Counted from the stretch's first letter, positions 1-10,421 are shown. The stretch is 61,722 nt of DNA from an uncultured Pelagibacteraceae bacterium (GCA_902587155.1 CACIKE010000006.1:1-61722); one strand, 5' to 3'. Made by a program: numbers and translations. The notes: generated by a model from the letters alone, not told the origin.

Positions 1-801
1 TTTAAAAGAATAGATTTAAAAGAAAACAACTTAATTTATCCAAATTTTATGAATGTGAGTAACACTGCTTTGAATACCACTATCAGTAATAGTAATGGTG
101 TGAAAGTTTCAACTATTGAGCATTTAATGGGGGCTTTGTTTGGAATTGGAATTGATAATGCATTGATTGAAATTGATAATGAGGAAGTACCAATTTTAGA
201 CGGGTCGGCAAAAGTTTTTATTGAGGAAATATTAACTGCAGGTTTAGAACTAAGTAATAAACCTATTAAAATAATTAAGATTAATAAAAAAATTGAATTT
301 AAAAATGGTGATAAATTTATTTCAATTGAACCTTCAAAATTGAGTCTGGACATAGATTTTGAATTAAAATATCAAAATCAGGTTATTGGAAATCAAAGAA
401 ACAAAAAAAATGTTTATGAGGACGATCTAACAGACATCTTCGAATCAAGAACTTTCTGTCTTTACGAAGACATAGAGACAATTAAAAAAAATGGTCTTGC
501 CAAAGGTGGAAGCTTAGATAATGCTGTCGTTGTTAAAGGTGAGGAAGTATTAAATTCAGAGGGTTTAAGAAATTCAAAGGAATTTGTTAACCATAAAATA
601 TTGGATTGCATTGGTGATCTTTATACATCTGGATACAGAATGATAGCTAGTATTAATTGTTCTCAAGGTGGACATTATTTAACAAATAGCTTGTTAAGAG
701 AAGTATTTAATAATAAAGATAATTTTTCCATTATAGAAATCCAAGAAAGAACTCTGCCACATACATTAATCAATAGAAGTTTGCTAAGATCAATAGCATA
801 G
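1..801 (+). CDS. lpxC: UDP-3-O-acyl-N-acetylglucosamine deacetylase LpxC, 5' truncated by window edge
   Basis: The reading frame is open from the first base, so the N-terminus lies outside the window; 266 residues are visible. LpxC is the zinc deacetylase that commits UDP-acyl-GlcNAc to lipid A synthesis in the cytoplasm. Visible signatures are STIEHLMGAL (first zinc histidine), the substrate-loop motif PILDGSA, the HKILDCIGDL segment supplying the H-x3-D zinc pair, and the GGHYLTNSLL histidine near the C-terminus. The next gene, bamD, is 48 bp downstream on the same strand, consistent with an envelope-biogenesis cluster. An internal ATG at 49 would cut into the first conserved domain and is not the true start. 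Confidence 0.95.
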   Translation, partial: FKRIDLKENNLIYPNFMNVSNTALNTTISNSNGVKVSTIEHLMGALFGIGIDNALIEIDNEEVPILDGSAKVFIEEILTAGLELSNKPIKIIKINKKIEFKNGDKFISIEPSKLSLDIDFELKYQNQVIGNQRNKKNVYEDDLTDIFESRTFCLYEDIETIKKNGLAKGGSLDNAVVVKGEEVLNSEGLRNSKEFVNHKILDCIGDLYTSGYRMIASINCSQGGHYLTNSLLREVFNNKDNFSIIEIQERTLPHTLINRSLLRSIA

Positions 802-849
802 ATTAGATTCAACCTTATAATTTTATCTAAAATCTATATAATTTTATTA

Positions 850-1683
850 ATGTATAAATTAAAAATATTTTTCATTATTTTCTCTCTAATATTTTCTTAT
901 TCATGCAGTAAGGATCAAGAAAAAGTTGTTTTAGTAAAAGAAAAAAATCAAAAACAAGAAATGATTTCAAATTATGAAGAGGGCATGAACTTAATTGAAA
1001 TTGGTGATTACTTTGCTGCAAGTAAAAAATTTCTAGAGGCTGAGATTTTGTTTCCTCAATCTCAATGGGCTCCCAAATCTGTCTTGATGGCTTCTTATTC
1101 ATACTACATGCAAGATTATTACTCTCTCGCAATAGAAAATCTTAAAAGATATTTAAACACTTACCCGAATGATAAAAATAAAGCGTATGCTCATTATCTT
1201 TTGGCCATGTGTTATTATGAAACAATCGAGGGTGAAAAAAGAGATTTAGCACCGTTAATTTTATCCAAGAATGAACTCAATTTCATTATAAGAAATTATC
1301 CTGAAACTGATTACGCTTACGATGCTAGATTTAAAATTGATTTAATAAATGATATTTTAGCTGCAAAAGAGATTTACATAGGTAGACACTACATTAAAAA
1401 AAAAAAATGGATACCCGCTATTAATAGATTTAAAAATGTCTTACAAAATTATGATACTACAGTCTATGTAGAGGAAGCAATTCATCGGTTAGTCGAGGTG
1501 TATCATATTTTGGGAATGGAAGATGAATCTTTAAAATATGCTTCTTTGTTGGGATATAATTATAATTCTAGTGAGTGGTACGAGGAAACATATAAAATTT
1601 TTAATAAAAAATATAAAAAACCCATCTCAAAGAATAAAAAAGAAAATAGTAAAATTTTAGGTAAAATAAAAAGTTTATTTTAA
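850..1683 (+). CDS. bamD: Outer-membrane assembly lipoprotein BamD (YfiO/ComL)
   Basis: The 277-residue protein begins with a hydrophobic signal peptide ending in a lipobox (FSYSC, Cys at about residue 20). It is followed by tetratricopeptide-like helices containing the BamD pattern of paired repeats (EEGMNLIEIGDYFAASKKF, then YSLAIENLKRYLNTYPND and PAINRFKNVLQNY). BamD is the lipoprotein partner of BamA that inserts beta-barrel proteins into the outer membrane. It sits between lpxC and ligA, the usual alphaproteobacterial neighbourhood, and ends 1 bp before ligA starts. Confidence 0.9.
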   Translation: MYKLKIFFIIFSLIFSYSCSKDQEKVVLVKEKNQKQEMISNYEEGMNLIEIGDYFAASKKFLEAEILFPQSQWAPKSVLMASYSYYMQDYYSLAIENLKRYLNTYPNDKNKAYAHYLLAMCYYETIEGEKRDLAPLILSKNELNFIIRNYPETDYAYDARFKIDLINDILAAKEIYIGRHYIKKKKWIPAINRFKNVLQNYDTTVYVEEAIHRLVEVYHILGMEDESLKYASLLGYNYNSSEWYEETYKIFNKKYKKPISKNKKENSKILGKIKSLF

Positions 1684-1684
1684 A

Positions 1685-3706
1685 ATGACCAATGAAAAGA
1701 TTAATCAAAAATATCAAAAAAAAATAAAATTATTTCAGAAATATAATAAACATTATTATAATTTAAATGAACCAATAGTCTCGGATAATGATTTTGATCT
1801 ATTAAAATTAGAAATTATTAAATTAGAGAAGAAACATAAGTTTCTTAATAGTGCTAATTCTCCGTCTAATTCAGTGGGTTTTAAACCATCGAAAGTTTTT
1901 AAAAAAGTTAAACACACTGTTCCAATGCTGTCTTTGAGCAATGCTTTTGATGAAGATGATTTGATAAATTTTGAAAAAAAAATTTTGAATTTTTTAAATC
2001 TAGATAAGAATTTTAATATACGATTTAGCGCTGAGCCCAAAATTGATGGTATTTCAGCATCTTTAGTTTACGAAAATGGAAAATTTATTACTGGTTTATC
2101 TAGAGGTGATGGAAAAGAAGGAGAGGATATAACTGAAAATTTGAAAACTATTAAAGATATTCCGGATTTTATTAAGTCAAAAAATTTTCCAAAAGAAATC
2201 GATATAAGAGGTGAGGTATTTATCCAAAATAGTGATTTTGAAAAATTAAAAAGTAAGTTTGCAAATCCAAGAAATGCTGCCTCTGGCTCCTTAAGACAAA
2301 AAGACCCTAAAGAGACAAAAAAAATTCCTTTAAAATTTATTGCTTATACTTTTGGTTATGAAAAAGGTTTGAAAGCTACATCACAAGATGAATATTTAAA
2401 AAATTTAAAAGAATGGGGTTTTAAAACTAATCCTCTTAATAAAACTTTAGAAAAAATAGAAAATTTAATGACCAACTATAACGAAATCGAAAAAAAAAGA
2501 GGTAATATTGATTTTGATATTGATGGGATAGTCTATAAAGTTAACAATTTTCAATTACAAAAAAGATTAGGGAATGTTGCAAATGCTCCTAGATGGGCTA
2601 TCGCTCACAAATTTTCAGCTAATAGCGGAATTTCAAAAATAAAAGATATAGAGATTCAAATTGGCAGAACTGGCGCATTAACACCTGTAGCAAAAATCAA
2701 TCCTGTAAATATTGGAGGAGTAGTTGTTTCTAATGCAACTTTACATAATGAAGAAGAAATAAATAGAAAAGATATAAGGGTGAATGATACAGTTTTAATT
2801 GAAAGAGCTGGAGATGTAATACCACATGTCATTTCTGTAGATCTAAAAATGAGGAATAAGGATTCAAAAAAATTTGAATTTCCTCTCAAATGTCCATCTT
2901 GCGGATCAAAAACAATCAAAGATTTTAACTTTACAACTAAAAAAGAAGATGCAGTAAGAAGATGCTCTAGTGAAGGATATGAGTGTAAAAAAATGTCTAT
3001 AGAAAAAATTAAACATTTTGTTTCAAAAGAAGCTTTTAACATCGAGGGTTTTGGTAAAAAGATAGTTGAAAATTTTTGGAATTTTAATTTAATCAAACTC
3101 CCATCAGATATATTCAAACTTGATTATAAGAAAATTGAAAGTCTGGACGGGTGGGGCAAACAATCAATTGCTAATTTAAAATATTCAATAAATTTAAGAA
3201 AAAAAATTTCTTTTGAAAAATTTATTTATTCTTTGGGCATTAGGCATATTGGTTTAGAAAATGCTAAAATTATATCAAAGAACTTAAAATCACTTAAAAA
3301 TTTTTTAGCACTTTCGAAAAAAAGTAGTTTTGATGATCTAATAAATATTGATGGAGTAGGTGAAACTCAGATTAAGTCAATTAAAAGTTTTTTCAATAAC
3401 GATACAAATTTAAAATTGTTGAAAAATTTGGATGAATTACTTGAAGTAAAAGATGCAGAAACACCGAAAGTTGGTGGTCCATTAAACAATAAAACATTTA
3501 TGTTTACAGGCAAACTATCAAACATGAGCCGTTCAGAGGCAAAATCTTTAATAGAACAAAATTCAGGATCAATAGTTAGCAATGTTACAAAAAAGCTTGA
3601 TTATCTAATAATTGGTGAAAAACCAACTAATAGGAAAGTAGATGCAGCAAAAAATTTGGGCGTAAAAATTTTAGACCAGTCTTCTTGGTTAAAGATGATT
3701 AAATAA
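1685..3706 (+). CDS. ligA: NAD-dependent DNA ligase LigA
   Basis: The 673-residue length matches the family. The adenylated lysine is K119 in the KIDG motif, followed by the nucleotidyltransferase signatures GDGKEGEDIT and RGEVF. The OB fold contains IGRTGALTPVA. A four-cysteine zinc site is visible at C403, C406, C427 and C434, then helix-hairpin-helix repeats and a C-terminal BRCT domain (about residues 590-673). It seals nicks during replication and repair using NAD+. It follows bamD with a 1-bp gap, and its last 8 bp overlap the convergent pepP-like gene. recN, which often sits between bamD and ligA in alphaproteobacteria, is absent here. Confidence 0.97.
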   Translation: MTNEKINQKYQKKIKLFQKYNKHYYNLNEPIVSDNDFDLLKLEIIKLEKKHKFLNSANSPSNSVGFKPSKVFKKVKHTVPMLSLSNAFDEDDLINFEKKILNFLNLDKNFNIRFSAEPKIDGISASLVYENGKFITGLSRGDGKEGEDITENLKTIKDIPDFIKSKNFPKEIDIRGEVFIQNSDFEKLKSKFANPRNAASGSLRQKDPKETKKIPLKFIAYTFGYEKGLKATSQDEYLKNLKEWGFKTNPLNKTLEKIENLMTNYNEIEKKRGNIDFDIDGIVYKVNNFQLQKRLGNVANAPRWAIAHKFSANSGISKIKDIEIQIGRTGALTPVAKINPVNIGGVVVSNATLHNEEEINRKDIRVNDTVLIERAGDVIPHVISVDLKMRNKDSKKFEFPLKCPSCGSKTIKDFNFTTKKEDAVRRCSSEGYECKKMSIEKIKHFVSKEAFNIEGFGKKIVENFWNFNLIKLPSDIFKLDYKKIESLDGWGKQSIANLKYSINLRKKISFEKFIYSLGIRHIGLENAKIISKNLKSLKNFLALSKKSSFDDLINIDGVGETQIKSIKSFFNNDTNLKLLKNLDELLEVKDAETPKVGGPLNNKTFMFTGKLSNMSRSEAKSLIEQNSGSIVSNVTKKLDYLIIGEKPTNRKVDAAKNLGVKILDQSSWLKMIK

Positions 3707-5396
3707 AAGTTGCTAACCATTTTTTTTCATTTCTATTTAAAAATGGGGATATTTTTGAGTAAACTTTTAAATGATAATTAAAGAGATAGTTTTTTTCTTG
3801 TTTGGTTAGTAGATCAAAATTGATTAACATTTTTTCTATTGGAGCCAAAGTTAAATTTTCAAAACCTAATTTTCCTCCAATTTTTTTTACATAAATTAAG
3901 TTTTCAATGCGAATTCCAAATTTATCTTTTTTATAATAACCAGGTTCATTACTAAGTATCATACCTTTTTGAATTTTTATTGAATTAGATTTTGAGATAG
4001 CTTGAGGTCCTTCATGAACATTAAGAAAAAAACCAACTCCATGTCCCGTGCCATGATTATAATCAAGGCGGTCTTTTTTAAGAAATTTTCTTGCATCTTT
4101 GTCAATGAGTTTTCCAGTTTTTTTTTTATTAAGGTCAGTTTGAGCAACAGCAATATGCCCTTTTAAAACATTTGTAAAAATATTTTTAATATCTTTATTT
4201 TGATTTTCGAAGCAGATAGTTCTTGTTACATCTGTTGTACCAAATTTATATTGACCCCCAGAGTCACATAGGAATATTTCATTTCTCTTTAAGAGTTTTG
4301 TATTATTTTTTGTAGCTCTATAGTGAACTATTGCTCCATTTTTTCCACTACCTGCAATAGTATTAAAACTTGGAAATAAATATTTTGAATTGGTTCTTCT
4401 AATTTTCTCTAATTTATTTTGGGCATCAACTTCAGTTATATTCAATTTTTTTAAATTTTTTATCCAGTAAATAAATTTAGTTAACGCAACTCCATCCATA
4501 ACATGAGCTTTAATCATATTTTTGATTTCGATATTATTTTTAATAGACTTAAGAATATAAATTGGATCTTCTTTTTTTGTTATTTTTAATTTTTTTTCTA
4601 TTACTTTCTCTAAATATAAAGAACATGTTTTTTCATCTATTAAAATAGTTCCTTTTTTTAATTTTTCAAAAAAATCTAAAATATATCTTGGATCAACTAT
4701 CTGGTTTTGTTTAAGTTTTTTTTCACGTAAAAGTTTTGTTGTCTTATTTTTTTCCACAATTAAGAAAACTTTTTTTTCTTTTGTAAGCAAAAGATTACTA
4801 TTAGGTATTGGGCTTGTTGGGCTATCGTTTCCTCTAATATTCAATAGCCATGCAACATTTTCTGGTGCTGTAATAAATAAATAATCATACTTGTTTTTTT
4901 TTAGAAAAGATGAAACTCTAGAGACTTTTTTGTGATAGCTCTCACCAGCTATGCTTTTATCAATTGAGTAAAAAAGGGATTTTTTTTTATTGTTAATATT
5001 TGAAATTTTATCAACAAGATTTTCTTTAATGATAGTAATTTTATTATTTTTTAAAAAAAAATTCTTAATTTGTTTTGAGGTAAACAATGTGGGATCAATT
5101 CCTAAATTCAAATTTTTAAAAACACTGGTATTAATAATTTTAAAATAATCTAAAATTTTAAAATGCTTACCACTTTCGATTTTACTTTGGAGCGTATATC
5201 TTCCATCAACAAAAAGGTAGTTTCTATTTTTTAAAATTACAGCATAGCCTGCAGATCCTGTGAAATTTGAAATAAATTTAAGCCTATCTTTGCTAGAATA
5301 TTCAGAAAAAAATTCATCATTTTTTGGTATGACATACCCATCAATTCCATATTTTATAAATTTACTTTTGAGTTTGCTTATTCTCTTTTTTATCAT
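3699..5396 (-). CDS. pepP: Xaa-Pro aminopeptidase (M24B family)
   Basis: The 565-residue protein has the two creatinase-type N-terminal domains and a C-terminal pita-bread metallopeptidase domain. Metal ligands can be read in order: DSGGQYKFGTTDVTRT (two Asp), HGTGHGVGFFLNVHEGP (His), NEPGYY (Glu) and GIRIENL (Glu). It removes N-terminal residues preceding proline, so a role in cytoplasmic peptide turnover is expected. The length and domain layout are those of the long eukaryote-like aminopeptidase P1 subgroup rather than short E. coli PepP, so the symbol is approximate. Its ATG overlaps the uvrD stop codon (ATGA), indicating translational coupling. Confidence 0.88.
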   Translation of the reverse strand: MIKKRISKLKSKFIKYGIDGYVIPKNDEFFSEYSSKDRLKFISNFTGSAGYAVILKNRNYLFVDGRYTLQSKIESGKHFKILDYFKIINTSVFKNLNLGIDPTLFTSKQIKNFFLKNNKITIIKENLVDKISNINNKKKSLFYSIDKSIAGESYHKKVSRVSSFLKKNKYDYLFITAPENVAWLLNIRGNDSPTSPIPNSNLLLTKEKKVFLIVEKNKTTKLLREKKLKQNQIVDPRYILDFFEKLKKGTILIDEKTCSLYLEKVIEKKLKITKKEDPIYILKSIKNNIEIKNMIKAHVMDGVALTKFIYWIKNLKKLNITEVDAQNKLEKIRRTNSKYLFPSFNTIAGSGKNGAIVHYRATKNNTKLLKRNEIFLCDSGGQYKFGTTDVTRTICFENQNKDIKNIFTNVLKGHIAVAQTDLNKKKTGKLIDKDARKFLKKDRLDYNHGTGHGVGFFLNVHEGPQAISKSNSIKIQKGMILSNEPGYYKKDKFGIRIENLIYVKKIGGKLGFENLTLAPIEKMLINFDLLTKQEKNYLFNYHLKVYSKISPFLNRNEKKWLATFI

Positions 5397-7429
5397 TTAA
5401 TTCTCTTCTGATATCTAATCCAACCAGGACTTCTTTTAGTGTCATCATCTAATTCAAAATCTTGATTAAATTCAAATTCTTCAAATGTATCTTTGCTTTC
5501 GTCAAAATATGAATTTTTCTCTAAATTATTTTCTGGAAGTTCATCGATAAACCTTGATGCCATACTATCTATCCAATCACCTTGATAAAATCTATTCATT
5601 GAAAAAGAGATAATCGCATTTCTTTTAGCTCTTGTGATTCCCACATAAGCTAGTCTTCTCTCCTCTTCCAAACCACTGTGTCCTTTTTCCTCTATTGATT
5701 TTTGGTGTGGAAATAGTCCTTCTTCCCAACCAGGCAAAAAAACCACATCAAATTCTAAACCTTTTGCAGCATGCATTGTCATCATATTGATTTTTTCACC
5801 TTCCCAATCTTGGTCAATAGAGGTTGCAAGAGATACATGATCTAAAAAACTCTCTAAGTTATCAAATTCTTTCATGGCACTTAGTAATTCTTTAATATTT
5901 TCTAAACGATTTTCATTTTCAAGATCTTTTTTATTTTTTAACATTGCTGAATATCCAGACTCATCCAAAATAATTTGTAATAATTTAACGTGATTAAATT
6001 TTTTAATTTTTAAGTCATGTCGCCACTTAGAAATTAAATCTAAAAATATATTTAAACCTATTTTTGTTTTTGGTTTAACTAAATTTTCTTCTATCATTTT
6101 TCTAGATGAACTCTCTAAACTAATCTTATTTTTTTTTGAGTATTCGTGTATTGTTTTAATTGTACTTTCACCAATTGATCTTTTTGGATTATTTACTATT
6201 CTTTCAAAAGCCAGATCATCTTTTTCTTGGTAAATTAATCTTAAATAAGCTACACAATCTTTAATTTCAGCTCTCTCATAAAATTTAATTCCTCCTAAAA
6301 TTCGATAAGGCATACCAATTTTTAAAAATCTTTCTTCAAACTCTCTAGTTTGAAAAATAGCTCTTACTAAAATTGCAATATTATTGAGTGAATATTTTTT
6401 TTTGATGTACTCTACTTCGTCAGAAATTCCTATTGCTTCATCTTTTCCATTTTTAAAACAATTTAATTTTATTAGATCACCATCATCCATTGTTGATATT
6501 AGTCTCTTACCAACTCTATTTTCATTGTTAGAAATTAATGATGATGCAACAGATAAAATATTTTTTGAGGATCTATAATTTTCTTCAAGCCTTATTATTT
6601 TTGTATTTTCATAAATTTTATCAAATTCCAGGAAATTTTTAATTTCTGCTCCTCTCCAGCTATAAATTGATTGATCATCATCTCCTACACAACAAATATT
6701 CTTATTTTTTTCTGCTAATAGATTAAGCCACCGACTTTGTATAAAATTTGTATCTTGATATTCATCGACTAAAATATATTTGAAATTTTTTGAATATATT
6801 TCTCTGATATCTTTGTTTTTTTCTAAAATTTTAACTGAGTGCAAAATCAGATCTCCAAAATCACAAGCATTTAACTCGATCAATTTTTGTTGATAAATTT
6901 TGTAAACAGGCAAGATTGTTTTTTCATAAATATCTTTAGTATTTATTTTTACCTCGCCTGGGTATAAGCCTTTATTTTTCCATCTATCTATAATTGTAAT
7001 TACATATCTTGGAGCAAGCTGTTTAACATCAATATTTTCTGCCTTGCAAATATTCTTAATCAATCTGATTTGATCATCAGTATCGATGATTGTAAAATTT
7101 GAATTTAAATTTACTGCTGATGCATGCTTTCTGAGTAATTTTGCACATATTGAATGGAATGTTCCCAGCCAAGATAAGCCGATAGCAGAAGACCCCAAAA
7201 TTTTACTTACTCTATTTTGCATTTCTTTAGCTGCTTTATTCGTGAATGTCACAGCAAGAACTTGGTTAGGGTAAGCGTTTTTATTTTTTATTATGTGTGC
7301 AATTCTACTTGTTAAAACCTTTGTTTTACCAGATCCAGCCCCAGCAACTATTAATAATGGCCCATCTACTGCCAGGACAGCTTCTTTTTGAGCTTCATTA
7401 AGATTTTTTAAATAATCAGAGTTTACCAT
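5393..7429 (-). CDS. uvrD: DNA helicase II (UvrD/PcrA, superfamily 1)
   Basis: The 678-residue protein carries the complete set of SF1A helicase motifs. These are Q motif (LNEAQKEAV), Walker A AGAGSGKT at residues 29-36, motif Ia FTNKAAKEM, motif II VDEYQDTN, motif III GDDDQSIYSWRGA, motif V MTMHAAKGLEF and motif VI VGITRAKR. It unwinds DNA 3'-5' in nucleotide-excision and mismatch repair. It is the first gene of a two-gene minus-strand unit with the aminopeptidase downstream. The acidic C-terminal tail is short. Rep is a formal alternative, but UvrD/PcrA is the usual member in alphaproteobacteria. Confidence 0.93.
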   Translation of the reverse strand: MVNSDYLKNLNEAQKEAVLAVDGPLLIVAGAGSGKTKVLTSRIAHIIKNKNAYPNQVLAVTFTNKAAKEMQNRVSKILGSSAIGLSWLGTFHSICAKLLRKHASAVNLNSNFTIIDTDDQIRLIKNICKAENIDVKQLAPRYVITIIDRWKNKGLYPGEVKINTKDIYEKTILPVYKIYQQKLIELNACDFGDLILHSVKILEKNKDIREIYSKNFKYILVDEYQDTNFIQSRWLNLLAEKNKNICCVGDDDQSIYSWRGAEIKNFLEFDKIYENTKIIRLEENYRSSKNILSVASSLISNNENRVGKRLISTMDDGDLIKLNCFKNGKDEAIGISDEVEYIKKKYSLNNIAILVRAIFQTREFEERFLKIGMPYRILGGIKFYERAEIKDCVAYLRLIYQEKDDLAFERIVNNPKRSIGESTIKTIHEYSKKNKISLESSSRKMIEENLVKPKTKIGLNIFLDLISKWRHDLKIKKFNHVKLLQIILDESGYSAMLKNKKDLENENRLENIKELLSAMKEFDNLESFLDHVSLATSIDQDWEGEKINMMTMHAAKGLEFDVVFLPGWEEGLFPHQKSIEEKGHSGLEEERRLAYVGITRAKRNAIISFSMNRFYQGDWIDSMASRFIDELPENNLEKNSYFDESKDTFEEFEFNQDFELDDDTKRSPGWIRYQKRIK

Positions 7430-7461
7430 TTGAATAATTTAATTATAAGTTTCAACAATTT

Positions 7462-9045
7462 ATGTTTAATTTAAGTTTTTATAAAAAAAAGTTAAAAAAA
7501 ATATTATTACCAATAAATAGAATTATAGAAAGATTTTTTAATGAAATAAACAGGTCTAAGTCTCAATCAATAAGACAAACACCTATAAAAAAAAAAATAA
7601 TTCAGCTAGACGGTAGGATTGAAAGTTTTTTTGATACATTTAAAAATTTCAAAAAATACAATCAGAGCAAGAAAAAGTTTTATTATTTAAATAATAAGAT
7701 AGCCATCTCTATTGCTTCTTTCGTTATACTTTTTTTTAGTTATTTTTTAATACCTGCATTTTATAAAGAGGATAAAATTAGGACATCTTTAGTAAATCAA
7801 ATTTTAGATAGATATGACATAAAAATTGAATTTAATGAAAAAATTAAATATGGAATATTTCCTAAACCATTTTTTTACACTAAAAATTTAAATATTAGAT
7901 ATAACGAAAAAGTTATAGCTAATTCAGATTATGTAAAATTTTATATTTCTTTCAAAAATTTCTTTTTGTCAGAAAATATCTCACCAAAGAATTTAATATT
8001 TCAAGATACAGAATTTAATATTAATTCAAAAAATATTAATTTTTTTTTAAAGGCATTAAATAGTTCTGATAAAGAAAATCAATTTATCTTTAAAAAATCT
8101 AAATTTTTTTATAAAGACCAAAATGATGATTTATTATTTCTGTCAAAAATAAAAAATTTCAGCTTTTTTTATGATGATTTGAACAATCTTCAAAAAATAA
8201 AAACAAATTTTGAAGTATTCAATATTCCATTTAAATTAGATATTTCGAAAAACGACATTAATGAAAATAAAAATATCAAATTATCCTCTAAAAAAATTAG
8301 ATTGGATATTGAAACCTCTATTGATTATAGTGAGGAAAAAATAAGTGGTTTTTTTGATATTGCATCAATTAATAAAAGAAATCTAATTAATTATGTAATT
8401 AAAGACAATGCTTTGAATTTTTTGTCATCAGAAAATGACTTTAAGGGTGAGATAAGTTTTAAACCATTTTATTTTTCAACAGATCTAAATTTTAATTTCG
8501 TAAATCAAAAAAAAATATTTCAAAAGGAGTCTTTAATAATAGATTTATTTGACTCAGAATTATTGAATAATCCAAATTTGAATGCATCAGTAAATATCAA
8601 AATTAATAAAATTGATAAATTTGAACATTTTAAAAATTTTTTTTCTAAAATACATTTTGGTGAGGGAAGAATTTTAATAAAAAACTTTAACACTGAATGG
8701 AATGACTCTGTACTGATTGAGTCTAACGAAATAGAATTTTTGAATGATGAGGGTGGTAAAAAATTAGTTGGTGAAATAAATTTTAATTTTGAAGATATAG
8801 AAAAATTTTTTAGATACTTTCAAATTAAAAGAAATTATCGAGATGTTTTTGACACGATAAAACTTGATTTTGTCTATGATTTTACACTTGAAAAAATGAC
8901 TATGAATAATTTTAGAATTGATAATAAATCTTTACAAAAGATAGATAAATTTTTAAATCAATATAATAAAAGTGAAAACAATTCCCTAAATAAATTTACT
9001 ATAAGAAATTTTGTGAAAGAATTCTTTAAAGTTTATGCAGGATAA
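7462..9045 (+). CDS. AsmA-like inner-membrane protein
   Basis: This 527-residue protein has about 75 basic cytoplasmic residues, then a single transmembrane helix (IAISIASFVILFFSYFLIP), then a long beta-rich periplasmic region. The segment just after the membrane helix (IRTSLVNQILDRYDIKIEF, then GIFPKPFFYTKNLNI) follows the pattern at the start of AsmA/TamB-superfamily domains. Those proteins are linked to phospholipid transport between membranes and to outer-membrane assembly. Assignment to AsmA-like rests on this pattern only and the exact subfamily is unknown. It starts 32 bp from divergent uvrD and overlaps the 3' end of convergent fumC by 13 bp. Confidence 0.6.
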   Translation: MFNLSFYKKKLKKILLPINRIIERFFNEINRSKSQSIRQTPIKKKIIQLDGRIESFFDTFKNFKKYNQSKKKFYYLNNKIAISIASFVILFFSYFLIPAFYKEDKIRTSLVNQILDRYDIKIEFNEKIKYGIFPKPFFYTKNLNIRYNEKVIANSDYVKFYISFKNFFLSENISPKNLIFQDTEFNINSKNINFFLKALNSSDKENQFIFKKSKFFYKDQNDDLLFLSKIKNFSFFYDDLNNLQKIKTNFEVFNIPFKLDISKNDINENKNIKLSSKKIRLDIETSIDYSEEKISGFFDIASINKRNLINYVIKDNALNFLSSENDFKGEISFKPFYFSTDLNFNFVNQKKIFQKESLIIDLFDSELLNNPNLNASVNIKINKIDKFEHFKNFFSKIHFGEGRILIKNFNTEWNDSVLIESNEIEFLNDEGGKKLVGEINFNFEDIEKFFRYFQIKRNYRDVFDTIKLDFVYDFTLEKMTMNNFRIDNKSLQKIDKFLNQYNKSENNSLNKFTIRNFVKEFFKVYAG

Positions 9046-10421
9046 ATCATTTTTTTTGGGTCAACGATTTTATTGTAATCTTTTTCACTAATAAGCCTAG
9101 ATTTCAGTGCCTCATGTTTTAAAGTGGTTTTATTTTTATGAGCTAGCTTAGCTATTCTAGCTGAGTTATCGTAACCAATATGTGGTGCTAGGGCAGTAAC
9201 CAACATTAAAGAATTGTCTAAATATTCTTTAATTTTAGTTTTATCAGCTTTTAATCCTTTTATACAATAAAGCGAAAAATTTTTTATGCTGTCAGATAAA
9301 AGATTAATGGATTGTAAAATGTTATGTGCAATCAACGGTTTAAATACATTAAGTTCAAAATGTCCATGTGATCCCGCCATTGTTATCCCGTTATGGTTAC
9401 CTATTACTTTTACGCATACCATTGTAACAGCTTCCGATTGAGTGGGATTAACTTTTCCCGGCATAATTGATGAACCTGGCTCGTTTGCTGGTAATATTAA
9501 CTCTCCATAACCTGCCCTCGGACCAGAGCCAAGAAATCTTATATCATTAGCAATTTTCATTAAGCTAACTGCAGTGGTATTTAATGTACCTGAAAAATTA
9601 ACTATTTCATCATGTGCAGCAAGAGCCGCAAATTTGTTTTTTGTGGGTTTAAATGGAAGCTTTGTGATTCTTTTAATTTCATTAATTATTTTTTTATCGA
9701 AATTTTTTTTACTATTAATCCCAGTTCCCACAGCAGTTCCACCTTGCGCAAGTGAATAAATTTCTTTTAAAGCTATATTCACCCTATTAATACAATCATT
9801 AATTTGAGCCTGATAACCAGAAAATTCTTGACCTAAAGAAAGAGGAGTCGCGTCTTGTAAATGAGTTCTACCCACTTTTATGATATTTCTAAATTTTGAT
9901 ATTTTTTTTTTTAATTCTTTATCTAGCAATTTAAGGGATGGTAATAATTTTTTTTTGGTTTCAATTGCTATAGCAATATGCATTGCAGTTGGAAAAACAT
10001 CATTTGTAGATTGAGATTTATTTACATGATCATTTGGATGAACAGGTTTTTTCGAACCTTTTTTCCCTCCTAATTTTTCAATAGCTCTATTAGCAATAAC
10101 TTCATTAACATTCATATTAGTCTGTGTACCAGATCCAGTTTGCCAAACTTTTAGCGGAAAGTGTTCATCAAGTTTTCCAGTTATAACCTCATTAGATGCT
10201 GCAATTATCGCTTTCGAAATTTTTGGTAGAAGTTGTTTTTCTTTTAAGTGTACTACTGCCGCAGCTTTTTTAATAATAGCTATAGATTTAATTAAAATTG
10301 GTCTAACTAAAAAATCGCCAATATCAAAATATTTTTTTGATCTTTGTGTAGAAGCACCCCAATATTTATCATTAGGAACATTTATTGATCCAATACTGTC
10401 AAATTCTTTACGAAATTTCAT
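9033..10421 (-). CDS. fumC: Class II fumarate hydratase
   Basis: The 462-residue protein converts fumarate to L-malate in the TCA cycle. It shows the three conserved regions of the aspartase/fumarase superfamily: GSGTQTNMNVNEV, then GRTHLQDATPLSLGQE, then the signature loop GSSIMPGKVNPTQ. HPNDHVNKSQSTNDVFPT gives additional substrate-binding residues. This is the heat-stable iron-independent class, which fits the low iron of open-ocean habitats (inference). Aspartate ammonia-lyase is the main alternative, but the HPNDHVN region and overall match favour fumarase. The gene overlaps the convergent AsmA-like gene by 13 bp. Confidence 0.95.
   Translation of the reverse strand: MKFRKEFDSIGSINVPNDKYWGASTQRSKKYFDIGDFLVRPILIKSIAIIKKAAAVVHLKEKQLLPKISKAIIAASNEVITGKLDEHFPLKVWQTGSGTQTNMNVNEVIANRAIEKLGGKKGSKKPVHPNDHVNKSQSTNDVFPTAMHIAIAIETKKKLLPSLKLLDKELKKKISKFRNIIKVGRTHLQDATPLSLGQEFSGYQAQINDCINRVNIALKEIYSLAQGGTAVGTGINSKKNFDKKIINEIKRITKLPFKPTKNKFAALAAHDEIVNFSGTLNTTAVSLMKIANDIRFLGSGPRAGYGELILPANEPGSSIMPGKVNPTQSEAVTMVCVKVIGNHNGITMAGSHGHFELNVFKPLIAHNILQSINLLSDSIKNFSLYCIKGLKADKTKIKEYLDNSLMLVTALAPHIGYDNSARIAKLAHKNKTTLKHEALKSRLISEKDYNKIVDPKKMIYPA

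Noticed and set aside
36..353. Minus-strand open frames opposite lpxC, ligA, degP, gcvP and others
   Set aside because: They are shadows of strongly conserved genes, start within them and lack ribosome-binding sites.
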